The notes below the pieces were generated by a model. That model had not been told where the DNA came from and searched no databases. It saw only the letters and a list, made by a program, of their open reading frames with translations. Shown here piece by piece: positions 26,701-43,494 of a stretch of 64,000 nt of DNA. Where the stretch lies: positions 21,111,637 to 21,175,636 of the forward strand of contig NC_086352.1 in assembly GCF_036324505.1 (NCBI RefSeq), in the 5' to 3' direction. The first letter of the stretch is position 1. Each line of letters begins with the position of its first letter. Source of the DNA: Eleginops maclovinus. Its lineage: Eukaryota; Chordata; Actinopteri; Perciformes; Eleginopidae. The position numbers were made by a program, and so were the translations under genes.

Positions 26701-27866
26701 TGCCTGCTGTGTTTACCATACACAAACCAGATATAATGACACTATTGCACTGTGCTTTTTGGGGAAAATAAATACAACTTTAAGTTATATAAAAAAAAAA
26801 GAGAAGGATATTCCAAAAAATAATGACTTGTCTCGCTTTTAACTTCACTGCCAACATAACTCTGAAGAAAAAAAGCAACATGATTTTCAGTATTGTAAAT
26901 TACCGATCTCAAGTTTTACATCTCTGCAAGTTATTAAAATGCAGTCATAATCCTAATAACCCGCTGTACTGTGCCATGGTCAGTGATTATACAAATGTGC
27001 AGCATGAATTTAATGGGGTAAAAAATCTAAAAAGAGGTATGATCCTATAAACACATCTGTCTGCCTGTATTACAAAGAGGAAATACACCTGGCAGATGGT
27101 CTTAGCAGCCCGGGCTCTTAGTCCTGCTTTACTCTAATTATACCTACATGCAGGGTAATGGACTGAGAATGTTTCCTCGTACAGGGACAGCATCACTTCC
27201 TGGGGTTTCTGTGTCTGTACTATTTCTCTCGGTCTACCACTCATAAACCCATAAAAGCAGACATCACACAAAAACCCAACGAGACAGCCTGACAGACAAA
27301 CATCAATTTGTAGAAGTAAACACGTATGCACAGTCCTTTTCTAATAAGCATAGGCTATTTCACTGATACAGGTGCACAGCCAGTGAACTCTGTTGCCTCT
27401 AGCATGAATTAAACATGTCTTGGTCTCAGGCACTGCTACCTGTTGTTGTTTGTCTGGTTACTGCTGGTAAAGATCCACAGCAGCAGCAGTCTAATGCATA
27501 TGTATTTTTTCCTCAGTGGCTTCACACTAAGTAAGGGATTCTATTAGCTGCTTTCTCCAGCGTGTACACCTGTCACACTGGGAGGGTAAAATATTGATTC
27601 TTCACATGCCTCCAGACACGAAGCTGTAACGCACTCACGAAAGCATCCGCAGACAGACAAACAGACAGAAACACATATTTGTCTGTTAGCTTTCAATAAA
27701 TCTGTACCATGGATTAATGAACTGGTGGACTGAGAAGTTGAGTTGTAAACACAGACTGCAGTGTATTATGCAAAAACTGCATAATTCTATATCATAAAAA
27801 CATGTTCAGCTTCCTCCACAATCATTAATAAATTGTGCTGGATTTCTTAAAAACTCAAAACTATGT
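23745..27866. other. Intronic, no gene recognised
   Basis: Very AT-rich between about 24.85 and 25.65 kb, with no tandem repeats or mobile-element signature. Otherwise unremarkable. Confidence 0.55.
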
Positions 27867-28199
27867 AGATAGATAGATAGAATCGGAGGATGAAACCCTC
27901 TTTATTAGTCACATACATGCACACAGCAGAGCACACACAGTGAAATTGGTCCTCTGCATTTAACCCATCCTAGTGCTAGGAGCAGTGGGCAGCTATTGTG
28001 CAGCGCCCGGGGAGCAATGGGGAGGGGGGATTGGAGGTGTCCGGTGCCTTGCTCAAGGGCACCACAGCAGGGCCTAGGAGGTGAACTGGGACCTCTCCAA
28101 GTAGCAGTCCACTTTCCATATTTCAAGTCTGTTCGGGGACTTGAACCGGCGACCCTACGATTCCCAGTCCAAGCCCCTACTGACTGAGCCACTGCTAGA
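27867..28199 (-). mobile_element. tRNA-derived SINE
   Basis: On the minus strand the 5' head has RNA polymerase III promoter boxes: A box TGGCTCAGTCAGT (28191-28179) and B box GGTTCAAGTCC (28147-28137). A conserved body follows (GTGGTGCCCTTGAGCAAGGC and CATTGCTCCCCGGGCGCTGC), then a 3' end of the form ACCAATTTCACTGTGTG ... ACTAATAAAGAG with a (TCTA)n tail (plus-strand TAGA repeats, 27866-27880). This is a well-known fish SINE layout. Spacing of the boxes and lack of a tRNA acceptor fold rule out a functional tRNA gene. No clear target duplication was found. ORFs across it are incidental. Confidence 0.85.
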
Positions 28200-31100
28200 C
28201 ATGTTTAAGGTCAATATGAATACAAATCAAATGTTATGGGAAATCTGTGTTTTTACATCCATTTTTCTATCCTTTGCAAAACATTGAGGAAGGTTATAAC
28301 CAGTCCATTCATTATAATTCATGTCATGTATTCAAGCTTTTACAGGTGCGAATGACTATTAAACATCAATACTTTGTTAGTAATGACTGTGTCCTTAGCA
28401 TCAATAAAACTGTCAAGGGCCAAAGCCTGGCATTGAATATCTAACTGGATTCTTAATATTGTTTCTTAGAATGGTTACTATTTAGATACTAAATTGTATG
28501 AATTTAAGTCAGTTTTATTCAGCCAAGGTTGTTGTTAATTCTTGAGTAATACCCTTGAATGTTTGTTTGGCAACACCAGAGCATTGAAGCAATGTTCAAC
28601 ACTTCACGATAAAATGCAGTTTCACACACTGTCATGACATCAAAAGGTAATTTAATATTTTAAACTCCAAGCGAAGATTTCCATTCTTTGTCTCTTTTGT
28701 AGCCCGTCTGAGGTGTTTCTTTGTTTCCACTGCCAGCGCAGGGCTTGTGTTTAACACTCAGGCCAACTCTGACAGCTCTCAATATGCAGGGCCAGTCCTG
28801 CCAAACAGACTTATGAATTCCAAACAGCCCGGAGTCATGCTCCATATTTCATTGAAGTTGAATATTTAAAAAGATCAACCCACTCAAAACCCTATAAAAC
28901 CTATCGTTCTGGGGCCTTGTGTCCTAAAAATAAAATCGCATCTGCCATATCGCATTACAGACAGCCACATCAGCCTCCATCTCTTAACCATTTCCCTTTC
29001 TCTGTTCCCTTCTATCTCTGACAAAACCCATCTGGTAACCAGCTTGTCTCCATCAACACAGGTTTTGCTCTCTCTCTCTTTCAAACCAATGCACACTTCT
29101 TTCTTTATCTCATTGGCTTCCTTATTGTCACTTGCTGTCTGCAACTCTTTCTCCTTTATTGCTACGTTAACTCTCAACTTTAAGCTATCCTTCAACCTCA
29201 TTTTTTCTTAGGGAAACACACAGACCACCAGAGAAGGGATGGATCTGTATATCGTTCCTTCAGCACAATGGACCCAGTTTCTTCATATGAAAAGTGAGTG
29301 AAACAGCATGGGATTTGACAGGATGCAGAAAGACGGCCAAGCGGCCTAATTCTGACAGAACAAGTCACAAAAATGATCCCCACTGTGTGAATAGTATGAG
29401 GTTCAGCCTCAACATGCTTATAGCAATGCTTATAGCAGCCCTGGATAGGCTTTGTATGGGAACATATTTATTTAGATATTTTTTATTTCATAAGGGTATT
29501 TCAAGCATATCTAACATGCTAATTTGCCTAAAAGTGCATTCAATGAAAATGCTGCTAACAAATGGAAAGCAGTGGGTTTATATCGGAGTGCATAGCACAT
29601 AATGTTGCTAGTGATATATCACATTTGGTTAAACTAAACCAAATGTAGGGGGCAGAATGACTCTATATATCAGTCTATATTGACTGATATGCAGTTCATC
29701 ATGAAAAGCCTTTCTAGATTTCCTGCTTCCAAAAGATGATTCCACTTTAGTGTAGAAAACATAGTTTAAGATTATTATTTTTTAATTCAATTACTGGTTC
29801 ATGTTTCACCCCTAGTTAGGCCAAATTGCAATTTTTGAATGTTTTTTATTGCAGAGTGATAGGAGGAATTATCAGGTTAATCAAAAATGTAGGTTAAGAT
29901 GACAATATTCATGAGGACTAGGCAGACTTACCGATACACAACAAGGGCATTATATTTTATCTACACACTGAAATTTACGATATGCTAATGCTTCCACTTG
30001 ATTTCAGATATAATCTTTGATGAATAAACATGACACACACATCAAGAGCCTGTGGGCAGAAGCCACCCACCAGTTGGCAGGAAAAAAATTAGATCAAATC
30101 AACCCATACTAGAAATAAAACAGGCCAAGATGGTGTAAGACAGAGTGATGGTGACATCAAATAAATAAATAACTAAATAAATTTAATTTAACATTTGTAC
30201 ATCTTGACATTAAGGGCTGTCAGGGAAGGGAAGCAGTCTTCAGTACATTATCAGATCATTTTAAACTAAGTGACACGTTTAAGTGTTGTTTTTTAACAGC
30301 CATTCATATAGCTGCTTCAAAGTAAAGGCTTCCACAAAACTGATTGTGCAATTGCTGTGCAAAACAAGTCAAATAGTTAGGTGGAGACAAATATGGATTT
30401 TCTGGCTTCACTAAATAAAAAAGACAGCAACAAGAGTTGGGTCCACATCCAGACTTCAGAACAACCCATAACAAACTGAGGGGTCACATCACAGGCTCTA
30501 CATGTATTTCCACAAACTACTGTATGGCTTTTTAAGTGCTCACACAGTAACAAAGTAAGGGACTGCCTAAGCATCAAGTAGCCCCAGAGGAAATCCTGAA
30601 TTGGCAAAATGTTCTGTGCGTGTTGGCCTGTCTCTTCCTTCCCTGCAGTTCAACTATGTGAGTCATCAGTGAAAAGACAGCAGAAATTCACAAGGCACCA
30701 CGACAGTGCTTTGAGGCTAATATGGCAATGCTCTCCTGCAACCATGTTATCCCACTGACATATCAATGCAATTACAATCATGGCTATGTCCCAGTGAAGG
30801 TCAGCTAGCACCCCTCAGACTAACGCAGAGAGTAACAGAAAGACGGTAAGAGAGCGAGGGAAGCAGCCAGAGAGGAAACAAATTAAGTGACAGGGCAGCA
30901 TGGCTGAGTTTGGGTCAGCCTCTGTCCAAGGGCCTCTTCCTCTAACGCTTACACAGCCCTGGCAATTAAAAATACATGCTTCAATGGTCTATGCCACTGA
31001 CGATCATACAATGATACACACAACCCAAACACACGTATATTGACATTCAGCACAGTGTGTGTAGCCAAACGCATGTCAATTTCCTATTCCATATGCACTT

Positions 31101-32182
31101 AGGACTAACGGCCGACCAGCCTTGTTCAAATCAATGAACCTTTAATCGATGCCGCAGAAAAATGATGCGGTGAAATATGAGATTGTACACATCATGGCTT
31201 ATGGAAACATATTAGCTTAATCACCTGGAGAGGTATGGATTTGCTCAAAGAAAGCTGTAGTTCATCACACCCCCCACCCCCGAGTCCTCTGCAGGACATA
31301 TCAGCAGGCCAAGGACAGTGGTGTTGATGAGATTGGACCATATTGATTTTAATCAATACAGGGCTGCACAGAGGTGTGTACCCTCACCAGATGAAAAAAC
31401 ACATTTAAATAGTGAAGCTCCAATTTGTGGCCAGCTGTTAGCAAACACCCTAGGGATCGCTTTCAAGCTGAGTGGGACCTGTAGCACTGACCTCAGTGTG
31501 TGTGAATGTGTGTGGGTGCGTTAGTGTGTGAGCGCGAGAGACATGTGTTATTAGAGGCAATAAATGATTATTTTAGTGAAGTTCCCAGTGTGTAGAAAAA
31601 TCCCATCACTGTTATAGTACATTTATGTAATTTGTGTGCATGTGTTGATGGTTTAGCACAAAAGCAGTGTTAACAGATCTGACCTAAGGGAGGGTGCAGG
31701 GCTTTACTGTAAGTGTGTCATCCATCTCATTCCTTCTGAGAGCTCCCATGGGGCCCATAGCAATCTACGCTCAGACATGCTCTAAGTCTCGGCCATAGAC
31801 TCAACGGCTGTTTGGACAATAGAATGGGTTAATATTGTAAATGGTTGGCAGAGGGGCTGCAGCACGGAAAAGCTTTGACTATAAGATACAGTAGAGTGGC
31901 TTGAAATAAAATGTGCACCTATCCATCCATCCACAATCAGACTACACAAAAAGTCCTGCTGACAAGTGGTTTCCTTTTACATAAAATACATTGTTTTGCT
32001 AGTTCAGTGGTAATGTTGACCTTGACCTACCGAAACAGATATGGAACAGAAAGTGTTTGGGTAATTTGCTTCTTTGTACATGGTCACACTTTGAATTCAC
32101 ATTCATAGCTTTCTCGTTGATGAAAACCTTGAGAGAAATCAAAGCCGACACACGTGTGTTGATACTGTACACGCAAGCAGAT
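28200..32182. other. Intronic, no gene recognised
   Basis: Two small perfect stems sit together at 29622-29645 (CATTTGGTT/AACCAAATG) and 29667-29690 (ATATCAGT/ACTGATAT). There is an AAATA-rich patch at about 30157-30190. No exon or named repeat was seen. Confidence 0.55.
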
Positions 32183-32201
32183 GTGCGTGCGTGCGTGCGC
32201 G

Positions 32202-32241
<40 letters not shown>
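32183..32241. repeat. Compound (TGCG)n-(GC)n-(AC)n microsatellite
   Basis: GTGCGTGCGTGCG grades into GC dinucleotides and then about 15 AC units, all strictly alternating purine-pyrimidine. Confidence 0.95.
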
Positions 32242-32243
<2 letters not shown>

Positions 32244-33317
32244 CACGATTCACCAACTGGAATCGATGTGCTGGGCTTAATGTCTAAGATACAGCTGCAT
32301 TGATTCAAACTGCTTGAATCAGGGCAAAGCCGGGAGGGAATCGCAGCTGAATCAATGCGGGCATTTCTATATCAGAAAAGCCTGATATGACAGGCATATA
32401 TTTTCTTTTTTACCCCTCTATTTTCAAAAAAGCAGCTAATAATATCTTTCCCTTTGTGTGTTTCCTCTCTTGTTTCTGCCGGTCTTGTCAGCTCAGTTAA
32501 AGTTCAGAACATGTGTTGACCACCCCTTGATCAAATGCGGAGGATTTAAAAACACAATTTATTTAGTCCAAACTGAATATGAACGTTTATAACAACATTT
32601 ATGATTAAACTGTGACATGAACCGTCCACGTAATATTACATGTAGCTTTAACATTACAAAAATATACTATTTACAATAAATCTGTGGGATTTCGAAAATA
32701 ATAATATCATTGCCATTAACAATTCAAATTCAACATTTGGCTGCACATCCTACTTTCAACTAGAGCCAGCCCAAAAAGTTCTTCCAACTTGCAGCAAACT
32801 ATCTGAATCTTTGTGAAATTGCAGCATCACATGGGATTGTATCAACAGAGGTAAGATTAAAGTTGTGTTGAATTATTTCTTTTATGAAATATATTACTCT
32901 TCATCGAGATGTGTATTGAATATATCGTCAGAGCAAGAGATACACAACTGTATTATGAACTTGCACAGTTGTGCCATTTGTTCAACAATCAGATGTACAA
33001 AACACTGTTTGTTTTCTTTAATCAGCCAATGAAAAGAACAATGGCTCAGTGTGAGACATCAGAGCAAACAGGAGCGCCTGCGGCACAATCCTACTTGTAA
33101 TTATCACAACACCAATCAGCAAACACACACCAGACAAACACAGGAACAAAGAAGAAATTGAGGAGGAAACAAACAAGTAAATAACATCAGAAAAAGACAA
33201 TTCACCAAGACAGCATGTAACACCCTCTGTCTGTGAACAATCAGGGATGCTTTGGAGCTTTTGTCTGTCGCTAGCATTGATCAGACAGGAGATATGAAAC
33301 AGCTGGGCAATGTAGGA

Positions 33318-33318
<1 letters not shown>

Positions 33319-33409
<91 letters not shown>
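33319..33409. repeat. (TG)n microsatellite, about 45 units
   Basis: Uninterrupted TG run. Confidence 0.98.
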
Positions 33410-33410
<1 letters not shown>

Positions 33411-36400
33411 TGCTGTCACTTTGGAAAGTTTGTTAAATGACAGTTTCTTTTAGCTATAGCGGCCTCATTATGATTTAGCAAAAAGAAAATCTAGCCAGGA
33501 AATGCACTTAAATATTCACCCAAAATACAAATGACAACCTAACATCACCCCAACAACAATCTTAGGAAAACAAAACCCTCTAAACACCCACTGAAAATAA
33601 ATACTAAAAAAACATAAAAAATGAAACTTTTTTTGATCTGTGAGGAATGTGTTTTGCATAAGTGAAGGCACAAACAGATAATGACTAGTGGAACCGCTGT
33701 ATAATGGTACAGGACACTGCCGTGAAGCAAAGTATTTATAACCAAGACAACAGCCCAGCCTGGGAGTTTTGCCTTGGTAAATCAACATGTCACATTAATA
33801 AATGTAACAACATGCTCCGGCAGAAGAAATTATGCAAAAATGCAGAGGAATTCAACTGGTTGCACCCCTGCTTTCAGAGAGAGAGAGACAGAGCGCACAT
33901 TCCATAAGTTCTAACAAGCAACAGGTGTTCAAAGAGGAAAACATCTAATTAGGGCACACATCCTAAATGTTTTACATAATGAATCACGCTAGTAATAAAA
34001 AATACTTATTATTGCCCAAATGCAGTTTATCACACGTTAGTCAGGCTTGGCTTTATTGCACAGCCTTTCACGTTGCTGTGGCGATGCATCAACTCTTTTA
34101 TTGTAGGTCAGATAACATGTCCCTTCATCATCATTATTCAAGTTATTCAGGCCATTCTCTGATCTCCAAACTAGATGAGTCAGTGAGGCTACACCATTGA
34201 TTACAGACATGTGAACATGCAATGTATCTTCTAAATAAACTTTATGTAATAAGCAGTATTATTATAATGATTTTGCGAGACTTGAGAGCCCAATTCACAA
34301 ACTGTTGTTGAACATATGGACAGCTCACTAACCTTTGTTGTTGTTACAAAATGCATTAATGATCAAAAACTAGCAGGTTTTCTAAATCTTTCTTATTTAA
34401 AGTATACCTTTATGAAACGTCAGATCTTATCAATACATGTTCAGGTAAAAAAATCATAATTGCTGCAGCAAAATGAGTACAGTATTGGTAGTTATTTAGT
34501 TTTATTTAGTTTGCATAACTGTAATAATAAGTGCATAATAGCTTACAGTTAGCTATTGTGCACGAGCTAGCTAACCTAGTCCAGCACCCCTCTGCATCTA
34601 CCATCAAATCAACAAAAGAGTTCACTGTTCAGACAATTGAGCAAACTCATCAGGGGTTATAGAGGTGACAAAGCTCTTTTTGGACAGAGACACTATTCTC
34701 CCTTACACAACTTAATATAGCATTACAATTATTTTTAAGGCGTTATTTTAATGTAAACACCATTGAGACCATGAAATTGTTACAGAAAACTGATGTTCGT
34801 CAACTTTGTCTTCCATAAATGCAAATGCAGTAAACAGAAAATATGGCATACAAGAGTTATGAAGAGATGGAATGGGAAACAAACGAGTACACAAGATCAT
34901 GGCCACGGTAACATCAGACTACGCATGAAATTGCTTAAAACACCGGTAACACACCAATGACAATTGCAGTAGTTACGTCAACAAAGCTATGCTGTAGCTC
35001 TGGGCATGCACAAATAAGATTTAGTTTGCACTGATTTCATATCTGCCAAACCACTTGGCGAGGAAGCCGAGCTTAAATTGTTATTGGAATTGCTTGAGTC
35101 TGGATATAATCAGACATCTCAAAACCCAGAAGGAAAATAACAGGGGAAGAACCAGCGTACAAATCCGGTAAGAACCTACGGTGTTATCCTGGTGTACAGC
35201 ATACACAAGTACTGTTCTGCAACATTAATCCTTTTCAGCTTTAGACAGATAGACAATTATAAACTATTAAAAACACAGGCACAGTTTTAAGTCTGGGTAA
35301 AACTTAGGTACTAATGCAAAAATCAGCAGAATGGCAAGTGTTAAGAAGAAAAGTAAGATAAGAAAATGTAAATGATCTGCCACAAGGGGTCTTTCAATCA
35401 AGACAATAACACAAGAAGGATTCATTGCAGTCTGCTACTATCAGTAAAGACTCTTTTTTTGTTCACTGTTCAGTAATTATTACAGAGGCAAAGTAAGTTA
35501 GCTATCGTCTTAACACCTGTGCATCAGACCCAGTAGTATTGTGCTTCTTAATTTGGACCTGTGAGGTTGTGTACCAACATGATATAGTGTGTGGGACACA
35601 CAACTCGCCAAAAAGGATACAGGCTTACTGCTAATTTCGACACCTTCCCTGTGTCCCCCATGTCGTCAATGAATATGATGTTGGAGGCTTTACAAATGAC
35701 ATCCATTTGTCATTGTCTACCTGTCTGTCTCTAATTAAAGGATTAGCTTCAAATATCTATTTCTGAATGGAGCAGGGTTGTAATCACCAAGGTTCAACCA
35801 GAAAAACTCTGAGGTTTATATACACAGATTTACAGGCAGGCATACCTGGAACAGAACGAGTGCAATCAAAACAGATACCTACAGGAACAGGCTGCGGGGT
35901 GACGCTGAATGGAGACTACTAATGGTTCATGCCATATGTGGGTGGAGGAAAGGAGAAGGATGATCTGCTTAGCGCTTATGTTTTCCATTTAGCATGTGCA
36001 CAGTCACTGCTGTGAAAAAAAAAACAAGAAGACACAGGGAAAGAAGGAAATAAAGCCTTATGCCACTCGATTATGATGTGAAACGTAATGCACACATACT
36101 AAATACTATTGATTTTATATATTTTTTCATCCCACCATAGCAACAGGAACAAGGCACCTAGTGTCTAGTACACTGCTGTAGTATATGAATCCTCTCTACC
36201 CAACTACTTGGATCTCATTGTAACCTGATTAGAAGGCCTGTTTGAAAACAGCTGTACATGACATTAGTATAATCGCCCCAAGACACAGACAGGCATATGC
36301 ACAGTTTTGCACACCATCCTAATGTCTCCTCCTCTGGGGCTGCTGCTTCAAAATACTGGTGGCATTTCAAACAGGGCTTTGACATATCCTGACAACATCT

Positions 36401-37699
36401 CCCGTGTTACTACTCCGCCTTTATCCTCTCTTCACCCACTTTCTGTCCTGCAGAAGGCGTTTCAGTGGCAAAAGGACAAAGCACCTTTGCTACAAGGGCT
36501 TTAGCATTGTCTATTTGGCATTTGTATATACAGAACCAGAAGCAGAGCATTGAATCCTCATTACATGTTTACCTTGACTGCAGCTGTACAGTACATGAGG
36601 AACCAAAAAAGGTTTGCTTTATATCTTAAAGAGTTGGGATTATGAATATGGCAATAATGTAAATGTTTTAGCCCATGAAAGCCGATTGCTCTACCTCAAA
36701 GGACATTAAAGGGTATCGAAAGAGAAAACAAGAAGACTCAGTGGGATAGAATGAACGAGCAAAAAGGGAAAGCAGGGTCATATTAATGATGGAAAGAAAT
36801 GACTGGAATCGGAAAAGGGATGCAAAAAAAGTGCACAGCCAGAAACGGTTCAGGCAAGGAGAAAATGAGAGTGGGATTTATTTTCACCTGTCAAAAGCAC
36901 TTAGGGTCATAAACACATACAGAGCTTCTGCCTTCAGGGTATTGGGACAATATTGGTCCGTTAGTGTTCGTGTGTGATGGATGATTCTTCACATTTATGT
37001 AGTTTGTCATCAGGGTGTTGACCATGTCCGGACCCAAGCTGAATCTAATCCTCCTTGAGAAATCACAAACTTGTGGCCACCAGAATACGGCTCGTCGCTG
37101 TAACATCGGTGTACATCGGTGCACCCTTCCACAAACAGAGGATCACTACGAAATACTACACTCAACATTACTTTTCAATCCAGTATCTCAGCCATGATTT
37201 CCAATAGACAACCGCTATATGAACAACCTATCCACATCTTTTTATCTTGGGGAATATACAGTTGTAAAGCACCACCTCTACACTAAATGCTTTGTGTGTG
37301 TTGCTTCTTGATATTGTCATAAAGCAATGTTCTAACATAATATAACTGTTATTCTATTTTTGCTATGTTTTAGACCGAGGTAAAATATAGACCTAATAGG
37401 TAAAAATCATCCTTTCTTCAACTGTGGATCAAAGAACGAAAGCTTTGTGTTTGAACTGTGCTTATTAAACACCAACAGGCAAATATCGTGTCTGTGTGGA
37501 TAGGAATGGGACAGGAAAATAAGGTGACGACGTAACGCGGTGTGTGAGCCTCCTGGGTCTCCAAATATGCTTATGTACTTTTACTGAACTCTACGCACAA
37601 ATGGCCAGTAACATTTGAAAACTGCAACGTTGTGCTCCATTCACAATGTGGCCAATTAAGGTTGCAGGGAAACGTGAGATTATATGTCAAGAGAGCTGT

Positions 37700-37704
<5 letters not shown>
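33410..37704. other. Intronic, no gene recognised
   Basis: AT-rich unique-looking sequence with no coding signal. Short ORFs lack any motif. Confidence 0.55.
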
Positions 37705-37738
<34 letters not shown>

Positions 37739-37759
37739 TGCCTGAGAGAAAGAGTGAGA

Positions 37760-37820
<61 letters not shown>
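37705..37820. repeat. Compound (TG)n then (GA)n microsatellite
   Basis: About 15 TG units (37705-37734), a short spacer, then a GA run of about 28 units (37764-37820) that is all purine on the plus strand. Confidence 0.96.
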
Positions 37821-37823
<3 letters not shown>

Positions 37824-39920
37824 TTGACAATTACAAACAGGCTTGAGGAAATGAAACTAAAACTGCAGGTGTTTTCTGTCATTTGTCATCCACTGTTTGT
37901 ATTTGTGCTGTGTGTATTGAACGATATGCAATTCTTGAGTCAGTGTGAAATTACTCTCTCTGATAGGAATACGAGCTGCTGTTAAGCAGTAATAAATGAA
38001 GACTCCAAAGACTCAAATCCGCCTCAAACAATTACTCCTTTTACCCACATAACTAACTTAAGAGTCAAAAATAGACCCAAAGCTGTGAAAATGAGTGAAT
38101 AACAGCCAATACACAAGGGGATGTTCATGGCAGTGCAAACTATGATTATTTTAATTACAGATTTGTTTGCAGCTTAGTTTCTTGATTGATTTACTTATCT
38201 TTGTGTAGGTAAATAGTCAGTTAAAACTGTGAAAAACGTCCAATAAGATTTAAATTGCTGAGCAACAGCCCAACTCTTTCACGTTCAATTTACAATGAAA
38301 TGAAGAAGAAGCACAAAAGATTCATTTTTCAAAAGCTTGAACCACTAACAACTTGCTGGAACAACAAACGACTTGGTAGAGATTTAGCCTAACATCGTAA
38401 CGCAAAAATGTTGATATGTTGGTCACACTGCTGATAAAATGTGGGTTAAATAATGCAATGAAAATGATGTACTGTATGTACTGTTAATTTAGATATTCTT
38501 GAGAGCGTGCGTTGGCAGCTGGCTTCATGTCTGGCTGATTATCAGAGTAACCTCAACAGAAGGAAAAATGCTGCAAAAGGGAGAGAGAGAGCCCTGCCTC
38601 AGATGCATGTATATAGCCTGCCAGTTTGGCTCTAGCGGACAGTGACCTTGTTTGCATGATTAGTAGAGCCACTGGGGCGTGATTGGCCCTGTTACATTAT
38701 TCTCCCTCTCGCCTCTTCCTTCCTGTCATCTCTTATTTATCAATCTAACTCTCCTTCCCTACCCTTTTCCTCTTTGCCTTGTCTGAAAGCAGTTTGACCA
38801 ACACTTGCATTTATTTAGCTACATATGAAAACATGTTTTACCCCTTTTTCAGTGCAAGTGTTTTTATTACTCAATGTGCAGGAGTCTCCATAGCATTTTT
38901 GACAATCTGTGCCTGCATGACAGAAAAAAAGTTTGAATAGGAAGAGCCCCTAATTTTATGACTTGTTTGTTGGTAAAATAAAAAACTAAAATCAATAAAT
39001 CGGTTTAAAAAACAACTGTGAGCCATGGTTTGAGGATTGGTTTCGAGAAAAAGACACAGTTGTTCAAATACAATATTTGAAAAAATAAGTGATATTTTGG
39101 GGAAAAAGGAAATACATTAGCATGTCTGTAATGAGAGCTTGATTTCATAATTATAAATCAAATCCAATAATGTTGAGCATCTAGGTATTTGAAGTGGTAT
39201 GAGAACATATGTCTTACATTTAGACTTAATAGATATAAACCAAACACCAGATGCTTGACTGGTATGCTTTAAAGCCCAGAGGATAGAGCTGACTGAGTGT
39301 CCACCATTAAGCTGTGCCAACAAGTGCAGACCCAACCAAATACAAGCTAATGATGTCAGAAAAAGGGTTAAAGCCCACTGCGTCCCCTGTCTCTGCACGC
39401 CACCGTCTGATTCCTAATGTAGAGATGCGCTTTTACGTGAGATTATCAGCATTAACACTCTTCTTATAAATATAACCACCTTATTGAGATTACTTTTTTA
39501 TTTTACAAAATTAATACTGTCTTGTACAATTTATGTCTCAGAATAGTATGACTTAAATATTCATTTGAATCATGTTGTTATGCAAAATTGGCTCCGATAA
39601 TAAAGAGTATCTTTCGGTATGTTAGGCCACTTCATTTGATCTAGTTTTCGGTTAGAAAGTAAACCTATTGGGTAAATGTTACATTTTTCTACATGCTCTT
39701 CAGTCAATCTATATTGTATGGTCTGAAAAGTGACGTCCTGAAATGTATATGGAACATGTGTGACCCTGTGGTAATGCCTCCAGATTGGGTTGACATAGAC
39801 AGAGACAGGTGAAGACATTTGAATGACAGGGGCAAAATGATTCTTGACGGCCAACCAGTTAGGGAGTGGTTTCAACTGTCATCCCTGTCAACATGGGAAT
39901 AGGAGCAGGATGGAGGGGAA

Positions 39921-39922
<2 letters not shown>

Positions 39923-40004
<82 letters not shown>
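39923..40004. repeat. (GT)n microsatellite, about 41 units
   Basis: Uninterrupted GT run, 465 bp before an opposite-strand CA tract. Confidence 0.98.
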
Positions 40005-40006
<2 letters not shown>

Positions 40007-40167
40007 ACATGTATGAGTAAGTGTTTGTAAGAAAGAGAGGAAATTGCTAATGAAATCCTGAAAAAAAGAAATCACGAAACATCAATGTTGCTGTGTTTGC
40101 TCACAGGTTCCCCACATGAACTTAAAATGTGATTCTATGTCGATGTGGTGTAAAACACTTGTTTCTG

Positions 40168-40181
40168 CTGCCCCCCAGTGA
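40168..40181 (-). promoter_or_regulatory. CTCF-like motif
   Basis: On the minus strand TCACTGGGGGGCAG differs from the CTCF core at about two positions. It points away from the 59.68-kb motif (divergent pair) and lies between two long CA/TG tracts. Confidence 0.3.
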
Positions 40182-40466
40182 GAAAAACAATCAGTGTTTG
40201 TCCATTGGTGTTCTCCGATTTTACAATTCTATCATGATGCACTATGATTAGATTAAAATATGACAAACGATAACAATGAAAAATCACCATGGCTTGGTAA
40301 TCCGCTTGATGACACCTAAATGATATTCATGCTTGTCTCTACTATTTGATAGATGGACTGCTTAGTATAAAGTATGTGGTCAAGACAATGACACGACACA
40401 GGAAAAAAAAGGATGAATTATAAAATTACTTTGATGTCTGTCATTTCCCTGGAATCCAATTACATT

Positions 40467-42732
<2,266 letters not shown>

Positions 42733-43494
42733 CTTAAAGTGCACCTTCCACTAAAAAAAGTTTTTCCCTGTTGTTTTTGACACAAGATAGGTCAATATGA
42801 GTTTGTGAACTATGGTAGGTTCGAAAACTACGGGAACTTGTCTGCTGTATGCAATAGCCAATGAAAGAAAATAGGCGGAAGATATGGGCCAATCTGAAGT
42901 CTCCGTCAGTGTCACGTGGCAAAGCTTAATTATTATTCATGGCTCCGCCCACTTAGTTTGTAACCACCCATATAATTTTTGACAGAACCAGGACGAACGA
43001 AATCCGGTGACTAGCAGACCCACTTTTCAGATGCAGATGAATTGTAGAGCTGTTGTGGGAGTTGAGCCGCAAGCAGACTGCTTGCCTCGGCAAAGCAGCA
43101 AGCTAACGCTATAAACGCTAAGCTTTTAGGCTGTATGCCCCCTAACTTTACCTGAACTGTGCAGAAATACGGCGATGGTTTTCCCTTCACAACAAGTTAG
43201 CCTCTTAAGCCCAGACGCAGCAACTTGTAAGAAACAGCGTCTCAGGGCACGTTAACATTTAACAACCTGTTAATGTGGCATACCAACTTAACGGGAAGAA
43301 ACTCAGCTACCAGACCCTATTAACCATTTATACCAAAACGAAACATAATTCCAACACCAAGCGTCTAAATCAGCGCTGAACGAAAACGAGCTAACACTAC
43401 ATAGCACCGAATGAGCTACGGCGATTCTTTAACTTCATGCTATCTGCACAAACCACATATCATATGAAGCCTGAGATTCCACGGATTCCATTGG
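42733..43494. mobile_element. Probable interspersed-repeat segment left of the THAP element
   Basis: It starts CTTAAAGTGCACCTTCCAC, similar in style to the CTTTAAAGATGCCAT edge at 45915, and shows motifs frequent in fish transposon 5' regions (attattcatggctccgccc; gctaacgctataaacgctaagc). It has no long ORF and is locally richer in CpG than the surroundings. Its boundary on the right is the inserted THAP element, so it may be the interrupted host of that insertion. Confidence 0.4.

Noticed and set aside
28133..28192. tRNA gene on the minus strand
   Set aside because: A and B boxes are present, but the cloverleaf and acceptor stem are not, and the body and tail are those of a SINE.
27905..28192. 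95-codon minus-strand ORF
   Set aside because: It lies wholly within the SINE and reads through its Pol III promoter head.
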